Origin: Pyrrhosoma nymphula
Taxonomy: Eukaryota; Arthropoda; Insecta; Odonata; Coenagrionidae
NCBI GenBank assembly: GCA_963573305.1
Contig: OY754335.1
Coordinates: forward strand, 50,427,985 to 50,491,984
DNA: 64,000 nt
Reading direction: 5' to 3'
Both the position numbers and the translations under genes were made by a program. The notes beneath the pieces are model-generated. The model worked only from the letters and a program-made list of their open reading frames with translations. It was not told the origin of the DNA and searched no databases. Positions 24,791 to 37,977 of the stretch are shown here, piece by piece. Every line of letters begins with the position of its first letter. Position 1 is the first letter of the stretch.

Positions 24791-26861
24791 TCTATTGGAA
24801 AATAACTTCAGGAATTCGAGTCAAAACGCATTAGTTCCATTAAAATGGTACTGTAGCCGGCTTATATGGTTGGAGAAAATTGTCATTAAAATAAAATCGT
24901 TGAATAAACTGCGTCTATCGTATCTTACGATATATTCCTAACATTTAAGGACTGTAATCAGTGGAAGTAATATTTATTAAACGCTGCAAGCGAAAATGTG
25001 TGATCCAGTACGATATTTGTGTTGACTCACTCGGTCGCGCGGAACCTCCTTAATGATCGTGTATCGAATAATTACAGGAGCAATGTGGGTACCACAAATT
25101 AACCCTTAATCAGGATACAAAAGAGCAACCTATTAGAGAAAATGATCCAAACCGCAATAGCTTGGAGACAATACAATCGCCACCACCGCAGACTCGAAGG
25201 GATATCACATGTTAGAGGAACAAGAGGTATGTGTACGAGTGATATGTTTTCCTCAGTCACTCCCGTCTGAGGATCAGCTCACAAAGGAAGGTTCCGACAC
25301 CGGGACGCCCACGGCAATCGCCTCGACAATGAATCGCTGGAATTAATGCCTCGCTCGTCTCAAGTGTGCGAGAGCCATCCATTGGATAGCAGCGCACTCG
25401 CAAATCATTCTCCTTCCACATTTCCCATTCCTTTACAATCGTTCGACTCTCTTGTACGGGGGATGAAGAAGAAGAGAAGCTGCGGAGAAGTCTTGAGGTG
25501 GGCGACATTCCCATCCCGCGCGACACATAACCATTCTCTATTTCAGCACCACGCCCCGCGAAAACATTCGCGCCTCCCGAGAGTCATCTGTCACCGCTGC
25601 GGAAAGGAGCCGCGTCGCGACAGCGGCGCCACCAGTCGAGACGAAGGGAACGCTTCCCAGGTGAGCGTAACCAATGTAGTGACGACCGTGAAGCCTAAAT
25701 TATTGCTTAAACTATGCTTCTTTTAAGGGAATTTCACAAGTAACATAGTAAGTTGGACATTTCAGTCTCGGGCTGAGCTGCGGATAGATGCAAAATGTAC
25801 CTATGAGCGCATTGCGTCAAAACGGGACGAAATTTTTCGAATGAAGCGTGGTATATATAGAATAATTCTTTCGTTACGGAAAAATTACTTTTTTGATAGG
25901 CAATTGGGAGATTTGGGCTCGAGTATCAATTTTATCGAGTGATTTTTACATACTTTTATTGATTTAGACTTCATCAGAATAACTTCTACCTCCAGTTAAC
26001 ATAAAAGATTGCTCAAAGAAAAGTTTAGCTGAGCCCAGCCTCGACGTTTATGACTTTGTAAAATACCTCAAATGAAAGACGCACAGCTAAAAAATGGAAG
26101 AAACCGAAGGAATGTTATTTGATGCTACGAAAGTTATTGAATCAAGTGTTTCAATTATCTTTCATTAATCTTTCTAGACAACATACCATTGGTTGTACAG
26201 GTTTTAACGTAATCCATTAAAAAATAATTTAAGCTTCGAATGCATTAATCTAAATCTACATCTATAAAGCACCGTGAAATCTACCACAAGTGTGTTTGGC
26301 TAGCGAAATACGGGTTCATAGTGAACAGCTACCATACTCTGGGAAGAAACAAAGGGCAAATCTAGAGAAAATTTGCCATCCGCACGAATTCATGAGACGA
26401 TACTTAAATACCGTTTTACATAGATAATTAATAGCTGTGCCTTCAGTTTCAGATATTTACGAAAGGAAGTCATATTATGGATGGTAGTGAAATTTTGTTT
26501 CTAACTGCGGAAATTATTAGGAAAACAAGAGATCAGCACTCCTTTCATATTCAAGTCGAGCGCTTAAACATTAATTTTGCTAAATATTTTAGTTAATTCA
26601 TTCATTTTAAGTAATCTACCGGTTAGAGGTAGGTTATGATGAAAGTCAGAGAATATCCAACGGACTCTTACACGTGCCGTGCCCTATCTACCTCTAATAT
26701 TTCTTTCTTCATCTCAGCATAAGTCCTACCTTTCTTCATCCATCCATAAAACCTAATCTCTTTTTCCCCTTCCCCGCTTACCTAACACCCTTCCCTCTAT
26801 CATGCCCTTCAGCAATCCATCGCCCCTCATTACCGCTTCCAGCCACCAACCCTGCATTCTG
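24791..26861. other. Non-coding DNA; possible short repeat remnant
   Basis: No supported gene. A GC-rich patch at 25260-25680 carries a 126-codon open frame with no recognisable domain. The stretch near 26249-26340 (ATCTACATCTATAAAGC ... GTGTGTTTGGC) resembles a short repeat I associate with insect genomes, but I cannot verify this. Confidence 0.4.
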
Positions 26862-27540
26862 TAGCTGACGGTGAATCAGGATGGGCAGTTATAGGTCGTG
26901 GGGTGCGGCAAGGGTGCCCGTTGTCGCCTTTGCTTTTTAACATATATGCTAAGGAAATGGTAAGAGAGGCATAGGAGGAGCTAGATGTGGGAATGAAAGT
27001 AAGAGGCTAGCGGATAAAGTCGGTAAGATTCGCGGACGACCAGGCGTTGGTCAGTCGGTCAGCGAAAGGATTGCAAACTTTAGTAGATGCATTGGAAAAT
27101 CAGTGCAAGAAATACGGGATGAAGATTAATAATAAGAAAAAAAAAGTAATGAGATTCTCTAGGACAAAGAAAGCGAGGCTGGTGATAAGAGTAGGAAGTC
27201 ACAAACTGGAGCAAGTTGAACAATTTAATTATTTGGGTAGTACGCTAGAAGAAATCAGGACATTGTAGCAAAGACATTAAGAGGAGAATAGAGCTAGCGA
27301 AGGAAGCGTTCAATAATAGAAGGGGGCTGATGACGGGGACCTTATATAAAGTAAGGATGTAAAAAAGAGGCTGGTGAAGAGCTTTATATGGAGTGTGGCG
27401 TTGTATGGGGCGGAAACGTGGACATTGAGAAAGGAAGACGAAAATAGGCTGCAGGCTTTCGAGATGTGGGTGTGGAGGAGGAAGACAAATGAGGAAGTGC
27501 TTGACATGGTGGGTGAGGAGAGGAAACTTATAGATGAGGT
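26862..27540 (+). pseudogene. LINE reverse-transcriptase remnant
   Basis: Reverse transcriptase of a non-LTR retrotransposon. The first frame (26873-27266) holds the motif RGVRQGCPLSPLLFN (about 26906-26942), then FADD (about 27029), the catalytic-site pair of the RT palm. It continues with a CKKYGMKIN..K segment and ends at NYLGSTL. Two in-frame stop codons lie between the motifs (after VREA and after KVRG). Frame changes near 27264 and 27356 precede the tail (KRLVKSFIWSVALYGAETWTL ... EVLDMVGEERKL). The catalytic motif has FADD, as in active enzymes, but stops and shifts make the copy dead. The 5' endonuclease and the 3' UTR are missing. The tail is clearly related to the fragment at 57.5 kb. 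Confidence 0.88.
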
Positions 27541-28850
27541 ATTTTAATTTATTTCATTAAAATATCAGTTATCGGGTAAACTTTATTTATCAAAGTGACC
27601 CTGGTGGCAATTATTACCGCCCGTAATGTCTCTCAATTTTTCCTTTTCATTCCTGATCTTATCCTCCCTGTTTTTTCGTGCATCCTCCTTGCCATTCTCA
27701 TCCCTGAAAATAGTACATTGGCTTATATTTGCAAAATATGTGCGTATTTACATGCCATGACAACGTAATGGGATATTATTGAAAATACTGTCTTTCTGCA
27801 CTGATTTTTTCATATAATCAATTTCCTAGTTTTATGTAACTAACTACTGAAATGATAATTATTTTGGCCACAACAATATTCACGAAACTCATCATGCTGA
27901 TTTTAAAAATAATCATTTTTATTACTATTCCAAAATGTCATTTAGAAAATCTTTTCCAGATTTCAAATGAGTCATCTCGTCAGTTCATTGTGTATTGGTC
28001 TCCACCTTCAGGTAACCGCTCAGAGCATAGGATTAGAACCAAGCACTGGCAATCTCGTCGCTCGAATGAGACCTTTACACCAAATCAATTTCGGGAGAGA
28101 GGATAGTGGGTTAAAGGACTGATTGCCTTACGAACGGTCGGGGAAAATAACTGGGCCGAAGGAGATCACAGGGAAAGAAGAAAAAAAAACGGAGAGGGAC
28201 CGAAATTAATACGGCACGCAGCGATGTGGGCGTTTGGATAACGGAGGATGGGATCGGATGGGTTGCGTTGGATTGGGACGTCAAGAGAGGGGAAATTTTG
28301 AAGACGGGGGTGGGCGGGGGAAAGAAAGGCTTTATATAAAAGGTTTCTCCGGGTCAAAAAATGGAGTGGGAGGAGTAAGTAGTATATGGACACGAATCCC
28401 CGGAACTGAATTGCTCCGTGGGCGTGGGAAAAAACGGTACGGGGGGACCAACACGTCACTTGAACCGTTTCTCGGAAAATGGAAACCTTAACCTTCCCAC
28501 TTAACGAGCCAAACCTACTCTCAGATCACCTCTTTTGAGACTCGAGGAGAGATCCGTACCAGGATGAGCTTTAATTGGAACTACGCAAAAAAAACGGACT
28601 CGTACGAACGTGATAGCTGTTGCAAAAATATGCACCAAGGGATGAGTTTCTCCTTCTACTTAAAATAGATGAGTCGTCTATTTTTTTACTGGAAATTATT
28701 CCTGATCTATTGAGAATAGCCAGCTGTCTTCTCATCTTTTTGGTGGTTTTACTATTGGGGGGCCAAGGGGGATGTTATCTCTTGCAATGCGGGGTAGTCT
28801 TCTATTTTTCCATTCTGCCCAAGTGCGCGTACCAGTATCATCTCCACCCT
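27541..28850. other. Non-coding DNA, no gene seen
   Basis: No supported gene. The stretch contains purine-rich segments (28140-28450) with opposing open frames of up to 97 codons, without domains. Confidence 0.45.
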
Positions 28851-28856
28851 CTAGAC

Positions 28857-28935
28857 CAGGCGTTCCCAAGGGGCGTGCCTCGGCTCACTATTGTGCCGCA
28901 AAATTGCTGTACTGTGCCGCGGAAAATGTACTGGA
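28857..28935 (+). mobile_element. Possible hAT-type transposon end, truncated
   Basis: CAGGCGTTCCCAAGGGG begins at 28857 and is followed by TGTGCCGC repeats (28892-28899, 28914-28921). This resembles the CAG..GTTCCCAAA / GTGCCGCGG termini seen in hAT elements. No matching inverted end was found nearby, so it is at best a fragment. Identification rests on resemblance only. Confidence 0.3.
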
Positions 28936-31730
28936 AAAGTACTGTCATATAAAAACAGGCTTGAGCATTAAATATATTGGTATTTATTAATCTCAGAGAG
29001 CTGAAAACACAAGCAGTACGAACTCAAAAATTAAGAACGCTTTGCCAATTATGTTACACTAATGTTGCAGTTTAGTATGACGTGTGGTTGATTCTAAATT
29101 AGGAATTATTTGCATTCCGTATCTGTACATTTATTTTTTCAGATAATTTCGCGTGTTCTAAGACTCAGGTAGCCTTATTCATTGTATTCCTTCATTCATT
29201 TTCCAGGTTTCCTCAGCTATAAATTCCATTTATAGGACAAAATTCTCTAGGAAAAAAAATCATTAGACTAAATAGCAGCAATGAGTGTTGTTCCGATTTT
29301 TACGTGTATTTTCTCTATGCATGAATGCATGAGCTCAATCTAATGACCCACACCCCTATGGTGGCTTACAGGGTATTGATATACATTAAAGTTACGTGCC
29401 TCAAAATTATGAAGAACCGTGCGTAATTCAAGTTTAATAATGGGCTAAGACAACACATTTAAATTCTATACGATACTTGGATGTTGAAGAGTAAAAAAGG
29501 CACACAAAACCTGATATGATTAGCAGTCAGCATACTAAAAAACTTGAGACCTGAGATTATTCATAGGGATTCCATAAACCTCACGGCCAGTTTTAATGCC
29601 GTTTTTCACGAGGCACTTCATTGCACAATCTGATTAACGAATGTATGTGGATTGAAACCTGCGTCGTGTAAAGCAGTGAATTGGTAGAATGCATGCATAA
29701 ATGCATGATCAACGAGATATGGGAAAATAGCCCCTGCTCTAATTCCAAGCCTGCATCCTCGAGTCGCGAAAACAGATGTAACTTCAATTGTGTAATTAAG
29801 TGCCTCGTGTAAAACGGCTTTATTACCTATCCATCCGATTTTGTTGACAAAAATGTTTATCCCTTACATTTCTCAGAAAAAAAACATTCTGCAGAGATGT
29901 AGTAAGTACCAAGGCTATTCAGCAACGTATTCACATAATTTTATTCATAGTATCGTGAGGGCTATTTTAATACATTCACCACCCGTGCGCCACGATGGAA
30001 TAGTTCGCCGTGACGTAAAATTTCCGTTTCACTCATAAATGTGTTTGAGGCTGCGGGCGTGAAATAGCAGCGAGTAAAAATAGCTTGCCGTTTCCCGCTC
30101 ACTAAACGGCAATTTATGAGAGTTGCGTAAAATATGAGCGCTGAGGTACCCGTTTCTAGTATCTCGTATGAGTAGCGCAGCAACGTGTCCATATTATTTC
30201 TAGCCACATCAGTCACACACCTTCCGACAAGATGGAGAGCTTGCCGTAACATAAATAGCTTTTTGATTATATAACTCTCTTCTTTACCATTACTGTTACC
30301 GCATATCTCGAGTCGAACCAATTTGCATAATGCTCGAAGTAACTGGCAAACAAAAAATCCTGCGATGTATCACTGGAATATCCTAAGAATTTTTGACTTT
30401 TTGAGCACCGTAATTTCCTTAATAATTAACCCATTAAAAGCCAGTAAAAAATGTCAACCGTTGATTACGATTGTTTCATTCTTTGCTCAGATAACTGTGA
30501 GGTTAATGCTGTATTGAAATCTGTTGCGCCTAATGTTTTGTGCAAACTCAATCAAGAAAAAATAGAATCCCCAAAAGAGTGAATGCGTAGTAATACATTC
30601 AGGTCTTTATTAGATTCGTATATTAGAATCGAAATCTCCTCTTTCTTCCCAAACTATAAATGCTACTAAAAAGTTGACCGTGCATCAGGTCGACCAAGGC
30701 ATCAGCATGCCCGATCCACCTCCGTAAACCTCCCCAGCACACGGGAAGACATCTTCGCCACATTTATGGTCACAGGTCAACCTCCAGTCACAATAAAGCC
30801 CACCAACTAGGTTCTCTCACGCCAGCGGTCATCATGAGGAAAGAATCGCTAAGGCAATCGGATTCCTCGCGGACAAGGCCAGCTAGAGGGACGGGGAGAT
30901 GTTCCGGGACCGCCAGCCGCCCTGGAAAGGTTTTGACCGCAGATCTCGATCGTATGACCCCGTCTCACTCGGCCACCTAGCTCGAAGTCCCTATCACGGT
31001 GCCTCATCGTGCGGAGGTGATGGCGGCCAAATGGCGAGTCTACATCCACATATTCGTCGCGAGGCAGGAGGTGTTGGTATGCCAGGCATATATTTTTTTA
31101 ATAATTTTTAATGAAAAAGTGCTCTATAGTTAAGTAGGTACAAACGTAGTACGTGTATTTTATGAGTGCTCCCACGTGGTTCAGTTGTGATCACGGATTG
31201 TATTAAGGAAAAAGTAGTGTTTTAACCTCTCCTTCTTGGAGTCTATTATATTAGCACGGTGAACGAACCTTCCCATGCCGTGAGGGAGTCAAATATGTAT
31301 CACCGTCAGTGTAAAAATTAACCTCTTCAGTTCCAGTGTTTTCATATGATACATATGGTTTCTAAGATTTTGTGATGCACGAATATCTTTTTTGCGTCTC
31401 TGTCTTGTACTCTATAACATATTCATCATATAATAAGATGCCATAAGCGCTAATGCTATAGAGGATCACAACGTTTTATTAATCCATCACACATAGGTAT
31501 GATTTACTGGGTGTAAAGGGGATCTGTACACTAAAAGAAGTAAATCTCGCTTGCATCCTTAGTTCTTTCAAGGGTTTCCATTTTAGTTCATCTAATAACT
31601 GAATTAAATTTTAATATTTCTCATAGAGTTTTGTTATATATCTGGAGGGTCTTCATTGATTCCGATAACAATTCCTTATGGCACACCCCGTTTCACTTAT
31701 ACCATTATATTTCTAGCAGCTGACGTATTT
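28936..31730. other. Non-coding DNA, no gene seen
   Basis: Mostly AT-rich with a mixed-composition block at 30660-31080. The open frames (up to 119 codons) have no recognised domain. I see no repeat in common with the other families. Confidence 0.4.
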
Positions 31731-31734
31731 CTAT

Positions 31735-31978
31735 GCTTTTCTCGTCAAATTTACTTATCGTGGAGATGATCAAGAGCAAATGGATCTGGTGTAAATTAAG
31801 AACAAAAGTGGCCCGATGACACTTCCTTGTGGTATATCCCATGTAACTTCTACCGCTCTACTTCTAGCGGATAATTTTGAGGAATTACTTATTTATTTAA
31901 AGTAAATGACGCCTTTCAATGACTTTCTCGTCAAATTTACTTATCTTGGAGGTGATGAAGAGCTAAAGGTTCCGGTGT
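31735..31978 (+). repeat. 58-bp direct repeat pair, 186 bp apart
   Basis: TTTCTCGTCAAATTTACTTAT with its GGAG(A/G)TGAT(C/G)AAGAGC continuation occurs at about 31735-31792 and again at 31921-31978. Between the copies, AAGTGGCCCGATGACACTTCC could translate to SGPMTLPCG, a string reminiscent of LINE tails, but there is no longer open frame to support it. Confidence 0.55.
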
Positions 31979-31979
31979 G

Positions 31980-32685
31980 AGGGAGAACCCAGCGCGTTAT
32001 GAGCGGAAGTGTCGGGCTGGGACGGCCGAGAGAGAGAGCCCTCCGGGTGTGTGGGCGTTTCGTGACCTCGGAGCTTTTTTTAGAAATTGTGCTCGGGAGG
32101 ATGCGGGCGATAATGGTTACAAAATTTCCGAGCGGTCGCAGGTGAGGTGCTGTCGAAGGAAATGGGGAAATGGACGCCACCTATCGGGGAGAGGTGAGTC
32201 ACGAGCCCGAAGTGCACAACGGCTCTCTCTATCTCTTCACTTGGTGAATAACGCCAGGCGAGGAGTCAGCCTTCTGCGAAAGCCCATGAAACTGAAAAGG
32301 CACGCCGCCCGCCTCTCTGATTGACCAACGAAGGCATTTTAAAAAGTCTCCGGTTACTCTACAATCCGTGTGATGCATGAGCATACGGTGATTCTCCACG
32401 CATGGCTCCGCCAAGTTCACAATTAATTTGGTGAATAGTCCTCGCATGGAGTCATTTTCTTCGAACTCCAAGAAGATCCTCAAGAAGATCTATGACTAGT
32501 GCCAGTTAACTTACCTCCCGACAGATGACGTTTTTCCGCCGGCACAATTAGATGCCATCACACTTCAGTTCACCTACACTTCTTTCAATATTTCTCTCCC
32601 TCTGCGGAGCCAATGTATGTACTTTGAGCGAGTTTTTCTCCATTCATAAGAGATAACTCATTCGAATTTTGTTTTAAAATTAAAT
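31980..32685. other. Non-coding DNA with a GC-rich patch
   Basis: A GC- and CpG-richer segment covers about 31980-32330, with a 115-codon open frame lacking any domain. No other feature is seen. Confidence 0.4.
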
Positions 32686-32689
32686 TGAT

Positions 32690-33000
32690 TGTACAAAGCA
32701 TAAAGAAAATATGGCAGCGCTTCTGACGAAAGGACTTTGCTTTCAAGGCTGAACTTCTCTGTAATAACCTAAAACATACATTTAATCTTTAAGATTTGAG
32801 GCTTCAACTTCGCATATCATTTCACACCATACGCTAACAAAGCCACCACAAATAGAGGTTTCTTTATTTCATCAAAAGGATAGCGATGAGTGGAAAAATT
32901 ATTTTTTCAATAAATGAGAATGCATACGAGCTTGATTTCAAACTAGATCTGTGGGTCAGAAATTCCCCAATTTTTTTATATTGCCTCCATCTAACTATTA
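32690..33000 (+). repeat. Dispersed repeat family A, diverged copy
   Basis: The blocks CTTCAACTTCGCATATCATTTCACACCATACGCT (32802-32835) and GGGTCAGAAATTCCCCAATTTTTTTA (32953-32978) line up with the family A landmarks at 20455 and 20600 in the same order and spacing. Confidence 0.5.
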
Positions 33001-34885
33001 TTTTTTTCCATTCAGGAACATATATGCCACTAACGGAAAAATAGTCAATTCGCGGAAAACAAGAGCCTCCCGCGCTTCGGTTCATGATATTCCACAGCTT
33101 GAATGTCACTAAGCTCAGCTACGGGAGAGACGCAACTAAAGCAGTGCGCGGCAACAAATAAAACTTTCGCGACGACATTTATTTCGATAGATATATAACT
33201 TTCCACCTTCGAAAGACCACTGTCAGCGCCAACCAATACGCTAAGAGCATTCCGTTTCCCACCTCACAGCCAATAAATAATAAAGCAGCCAATATATATA
33301 GGCACAAACGTTATGTTACAAGGTCCCATCGGAGTATAAATAAAGAGCCGGGAAAAATGGTTTGCCGTCCCTTTTTCCACGGTAATAACACTCAACCGTT
33401 GGCCGCGTAAATTTCTAACCCAGCATTCCAAAGGTGGAGGCCGCCAAACACCCCTTCACCCCACGTAATGCCCCAACTCCTCCCCCAACCCACCCCCTGG
33501 GACCATACCACCACCATTTTGTACCACTCCACCCCCTCCGACGTCTGCCTCCCCCTCAAGTGCCCACCCATTCCCTTATTCTCCCAACTCTTTCCAAACC
33601 CCACCTCCCCAACCTCAACTCTCCACCCCCTTCCGCTGGACCCCCTAATCCGCATTATCCTGTCATCTTCCCACGATGAGATCTCCTTATCCTCCCATAC
33701 CACACCATCCCTTCCACCTTCAACAGCACATTTCCTCTCACCCCTCTCTTCCCTTTCCTCGTCTCACACACCAACAGCTCCGAACACATCATCCCCTCTG
33801 GTGAAAAATGAAAGCAAGAATAAAAACAAGAACGAAACGAAAAATATAAGAATCCCCAAGCATCCAGCGCGCCACCTTCGCCATTAACCACTCTCTCCTT
33901 CACGCATACACGTGACCGTTCCATTTTCACGCCTCCTTGGTCCTTTTTCGTTAAATTTCGATCTCGTTTTTTCTCTCTTTTTCTTTATTTTTGACCCGTC
34001 TCCATTGCGGAGGGCTCGTGAGCGGCCTATTGGCTGTTGGTAAAACATGCCGGACGGAAAATCTGTTTTACTTTCCTTTATCGGCACGTTTCGTACAATT
34101 TAAAAACAGAGGCACTTTGTCGGGACTCGTCGGAATTAAGTCTATGTCAAGGAATACTTCAAGCTATTGCTGGATGTTGTTGCGTGGGAAGGCCCGGGGT
34201 AAAGAGCCGTGGTATAATTTACATAAAAGGCCTTAATTTTCAACGCAGAAAAGTAAAGAGGGGGAAATGGTCCGAAAACCCCGTAAAAGCTTAGTGGTAC
34301 CATTTGTTATCCACACCCACTTGGACACTAAACTACACACATATTTTAATTTTGTCAAAATTCCTCTCTCCACGTTCCATATGTGCTTGAAAATATTACA
34401 GCTAGTTTATTACATTAAGGGAGAAAAAGCTACAAAACAAATTCCGGTCTTCGTGGATAAAAAGACAACTACTTGTCTCCCATGTTCAATAACGATTTAG
34501 TTGAGAGTAAGATGGAGTATGTGGGCATTTTAAGAAAGTAATTTGAGAACTTTGAGGAGAAGCTTATTTATATTGCAGGCTCCAAACAGAAGGCTAGGGA
34601 GAAAGAATGAGAGTTATCATGAGATGGAAAGAAATACACTCGATAATACACGCCAGAAGAAAAATAAAAATTTATGGCTGGATGCGTTTAGGAATCAGAG
34701 CAGGTGATTTGACCAAATACCTAATTAAAGACTTGGGGATGAATTCCGTCACCTAAAGAACAAATACTGCAAGAATATCCGTTGGATTAAATAAAAAGAG
34801 CCCTAGGAAGTGGAATTTGACGAATTTGGCTTCATTTTATAGAAAAAAACTGTCGTCTTTCCAATTATTTCAAAATATTAATCCC
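33001..34885. other. Non-coding DNA with a C/T-rich tract
   Basis: 33425-33790 is a strongly pyrimidine-rich tract. It yields a 139-codon plus-strand frame rich in Pro, Ser, Leu and Thr and a 103-codon minus-strand frame rich in Gly, Trp and Glu. I read both as composition artefacts. A TATA-like GTATAAATAAAG occurs at about 33336, with no gene to serve. Confidence 0.45.
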
Positions 34886-34889
34886 TTAC

Positions 34890-35245
34890 CAAACAACTTT
34901 CCGAGCAATTTGCCTGAAAATATACGCTGTTTTACATGGGATTGATTACGGCTGTACGTTCCATAGGGAGAATATTGAAAAATATTAGGAATTTATAACA
35001 CCTTTATTTCGTTAACAAACTAACGGTATGTAGTTTGTATGTTTTCTTAACTATTAATAACTTTTACAGATTCACATAAAACTGCTGTTTTTAAGACTTT
35101 TTAGCCGTACAGCATGAAAAAATGAGCCAAGCTAGAGACCTAAGTAGATATATTTATTTAATTACTGAGAAATTTTATCATATATAACTTTATTTTTTAG
35201 CCAATTTTGTTACAAAATTTACTTCATACAGACGAAAAAATAAAA
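34890..35245 (-). repeat. Dispersed repeat family A, long copy
   Basis: This is the best minus-strand copy. Plus-strand landmarks in order are AATTTGCCTGAAAATATACGC, TGTTTTACATGGGATT, TACGGCTGTACGTTCCATAGGGAG, GGAATTTATAAC, TAGTTTGTATGTTTTC, AGCCGTACAGCATGAAAAAATGAGCCAAGCT and ATTTACTTCATAC. The first part extends the family beyond what the 20340 copy shows; 17860-17900 and 59640-59690 share it. The full unit is therefore at least about 350 bp. Confidence 0.65.
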
Positions 35246-37534
35246 ACATTTAAAATTAAATTATTGTCTCCATAATGACAAGGGAAATATCTCGCTCAAA
35301 CTACCTTAAAACATCGGGGCGCCTCTTGACGAGAAGGGTGTTTCATTGCAAGTGGCGCCTCCGTCGGGCATTCAACGGAACGATGCAGTGCCGAGGAGAA
35401 GGGTTGGAGGGAAGGATGGTTGGCCTTCGGCTGATTGATTGCGGGGATCGAGGGGGGACTTGTCTTCGAGCGAGCGCAGTCATTTGTTCCCACCCCAATA
35501 CGGGTCGCAAGGGGAGGGATGGGTGAAGGGATGAAGTGAGACATACCGCCCGGGCACCACGGCTGGATGGGGAACGAATTAATTGAAGTTAAATGGAGGC
35601 GGGAGGCGGTGGGGGTTGGACGGGGATTTTATTTTTTAGGGGAGTGCGGTGGTGAGAAATGAGGCGGGTGAGGCCTGGTTGAGTCAAGGGGACGCGTGTA
35701 TTTGAGCATCCCTGCCCGGCAGCCGACGAATAGTGGACCAACAACATCCAGGAAACTTCAGTGAGACGGGGAAGAAGGTATGATGAGGGGAGTTGTCATT
35801 CCAACAGTGATGTTATAATAAACAACCCTGATGATACCCCGAATGATTGTTTGAGATCACAAAAATGGCTGGTTTCTGATGAACACATCGTGGAATATAA
35901 CCAAGTAGGAACTAGAGTGAGAAGGTATGATAGCCGATCCCCTTACTATTACTATCGCTTCATTTCGCTTCAAATGCCATGCATGATTTATTTTCTGAGC
36001 GTACCTTCTAGTATCCACCAGTTAAAATACTAATAATACTAATCAGTAGTAGTATGTCCATCCGCGTACTGCATGTTTGCCAACCTAGAACTCTCTTGGT
36101 TTCTTGTTTGGCCTTGCATTTTTCTCCTGACTGTTTTCTGGTACTCGCCTATTGGCCGGGGAAGCGTGCGAGGTTCTGATTTGAATAGGGACGAGCACTG
36201 CATGCCTGGTGTGGAATCACCCCGTACCACACACCGTGGTGGTGGCTTGCGCGGTATTTCGTAGATGTATAAGTAAAGAGGAACAAAGAGGGAAGGAGTT
36301 GTAATTAAAATAATAATATGATAATAAAGAATCTTCAAGCCCTAATTAAGATGTGGTAGAATCGAACTCGGTTGGTTAATGAATAAATTGAGTCAATGAA
36401 CGGAATCGAATTGATTATATTATATTATTATGATTATTTGATGGAAAAATATGGAAAAGTGTCCCTATCACGTGAACATTGCACAGAGTCAACTCACGTA
36501 CCATCAAGTTCAGTAATCGCCAGGGTATACAATGTAAGAAGTTAACTATTCCAAGCTACGGACATGCCATCGTAGAATTGAGCCTTTTTTTCGCATTTTG
36601 CAACTACAGCAAAAAATGCCTAATTGCTCGTTTCGTCAACAGCATCCTATATTTCTGCACCATTTTCTTTATAAGTTCCACTAACAATCACACGTTAAAA
36701 GTTAAGATAAGTCAAAAAGACAAATAGTATTTATCTGTCACGCGAATGTATCATTTCTGCAAAAACTCGATAAAAGAAGCTATTTCTAAAGAAATCAATG
36801 GCAGTAAAATTGAGGTAGGAGCCCTTATTTATTGATAGACCTAGCAAATTGGTGAAACTATTAAAAGGAAAAAGGGTTAATTTGATGGAAATTGCACTAT
36901 AACTGGCTCATTGCGGTGGACATAGTACTATAATCGATAGAGTGAGATGTTTTTTCTCCAACCCCCGAAAGTCACGTTCGCACTATATTAGAGTGCTTCG
37001 AAATTTAAAGCATTTGGCACGCAATTTTCTCACCCGCATCAGGTTGTAGTAATACTTTGGTTTAACGTGCTACGACGGCTCTCATTTCACACATACTGTA
37101 TGCCACTTACATAAAGAAGAAACAACACGCGGACGAATGGGAGTATCACCCCTCCAAATTTGAGCCGAGCCCAACGAGGCTTAACTTCGTTCATTGATTG
37201 GAAACCGGTGTTTCCATCGTGGCAGGCCGTTTACCCTATGCCACATCGCTAACTTTCAAATTAGTTGGTTGTTCATGATAAGATAATACATTCTAACAAT
37301 ATACTGTAAATACACCTTGAGGAGATCAGGAAAATTAGATTGAATAAAAAAGAGAAAATGATATAGCCTTTATTTTACATTTCTAAGTTTCAAATAAAAA
37401 AAAACTAGTCGCACTAAAATCGGGGTCGCATTATATTCAGGCTAATGCGGCACTCATTACAGATAGATTCATCAGCTCATCTATACATTTACAGCCTGGA
37501 TATTATATTAAATTTCAGCAGGTATTCATTCAGC
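35246..37534. other. Non-coding DNA upstream of the piggyBac element
   Basis: No supported gene. A GC-rich patch lies at 35315-35730. The stretch at 36140-36250 (GCGAGGTTCTGATTTGAAT; CACACACCGTGGTGG) may be a SINE remnant, but the B box is poor. AT-rich sequence leads into the transposon insertion site at 37535. Confidence 0.4.
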
Positions 37535-37553
37535 TTAACCCTTTACGACCTGA
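37535..37553 (+). repeat. Left TTAA and 15-bp terminal inverted repeat
   Basis: TTAA at 37535-37538 is followed by CCCTTTACGACCTGA at 37539-37553. It is the exact reverse complement of 41281-41295. Homology between the ends stops after position 15. Confidence 0.96.
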
Positions 37554-37572
37554 CCGTCACGATCGTGAGGGT
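37553..37572 (+). repeat. Subterminal palindrome L1
   Basis: ACCGTCACGATCGTGAGGGT is a near-perfect palindrome that overlaps the last base of the left terminal repeat. It is the exact reverse complement of R2 (41147-41166). By analogy with the internal inverted repeats of the founding piggyBac it is a likely transposase-binding site. Confidence 0.85.
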
Positions 37573-37904
37573 TAATCAGCAAATTTTTAAAATTATATAA
37601 TGGGTAATTGATTTTAGTAAAATTGGCACTTTCATGATTGGTTCAGTTTCTTCAGTGTTAGTAGCGTCCTATTTTATTGCATATCTGCTGCCGTGTTACG
37701 ATTCTACTACTTTGTCGGTCATTTTACTTTTTTAGAAATTTGAACGCTGTAGCCCAAAATTCACGTATGTCGCAATTTCTTTAAATATTAATTACTGATG
37801 ATTGCTTAAATTAAAAAAAACCGATTTTACGTTGCTTTTTATTAATATGCCATCAAATATCAAATTTCTATATTTTTTACATTTTTACATGCAAAATACT
37901 ATGC

Positions 37905-37924
37905 ACCATCACAATCGTGATGGT
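37905..37924 (+). repeat. Subterminal palindrome L2
   Basis: ACCATCACAATCGTGATGGT has the same form as L1 with A/G changes compensated on the other arm at most positions. It lies about 350 bp from the left end. Confidence 0.8.
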
Positions 37925-37957
37925 TAGGCTTTTGTTAACACGTTCACTTATTTGTAA

Positions 37958-37977
37958 ACCATCACGAATGTGACGTT
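37958..37977 (+). repeat. Subterminal palindrome L3
   Basis: ACCATCACGAATGTGACGTT is the most diverged member. The left arm is intact and the right arm is partly eroded. It lies 33 bp after L2. Confidence 0.65.

Noticed and set aside
33468..33887. 139-codon plus-strand frame
   Set aside because: The C/T-rich tract lacks stop codons by composition, and the protein is Pro/Ser/Thr low complexity.
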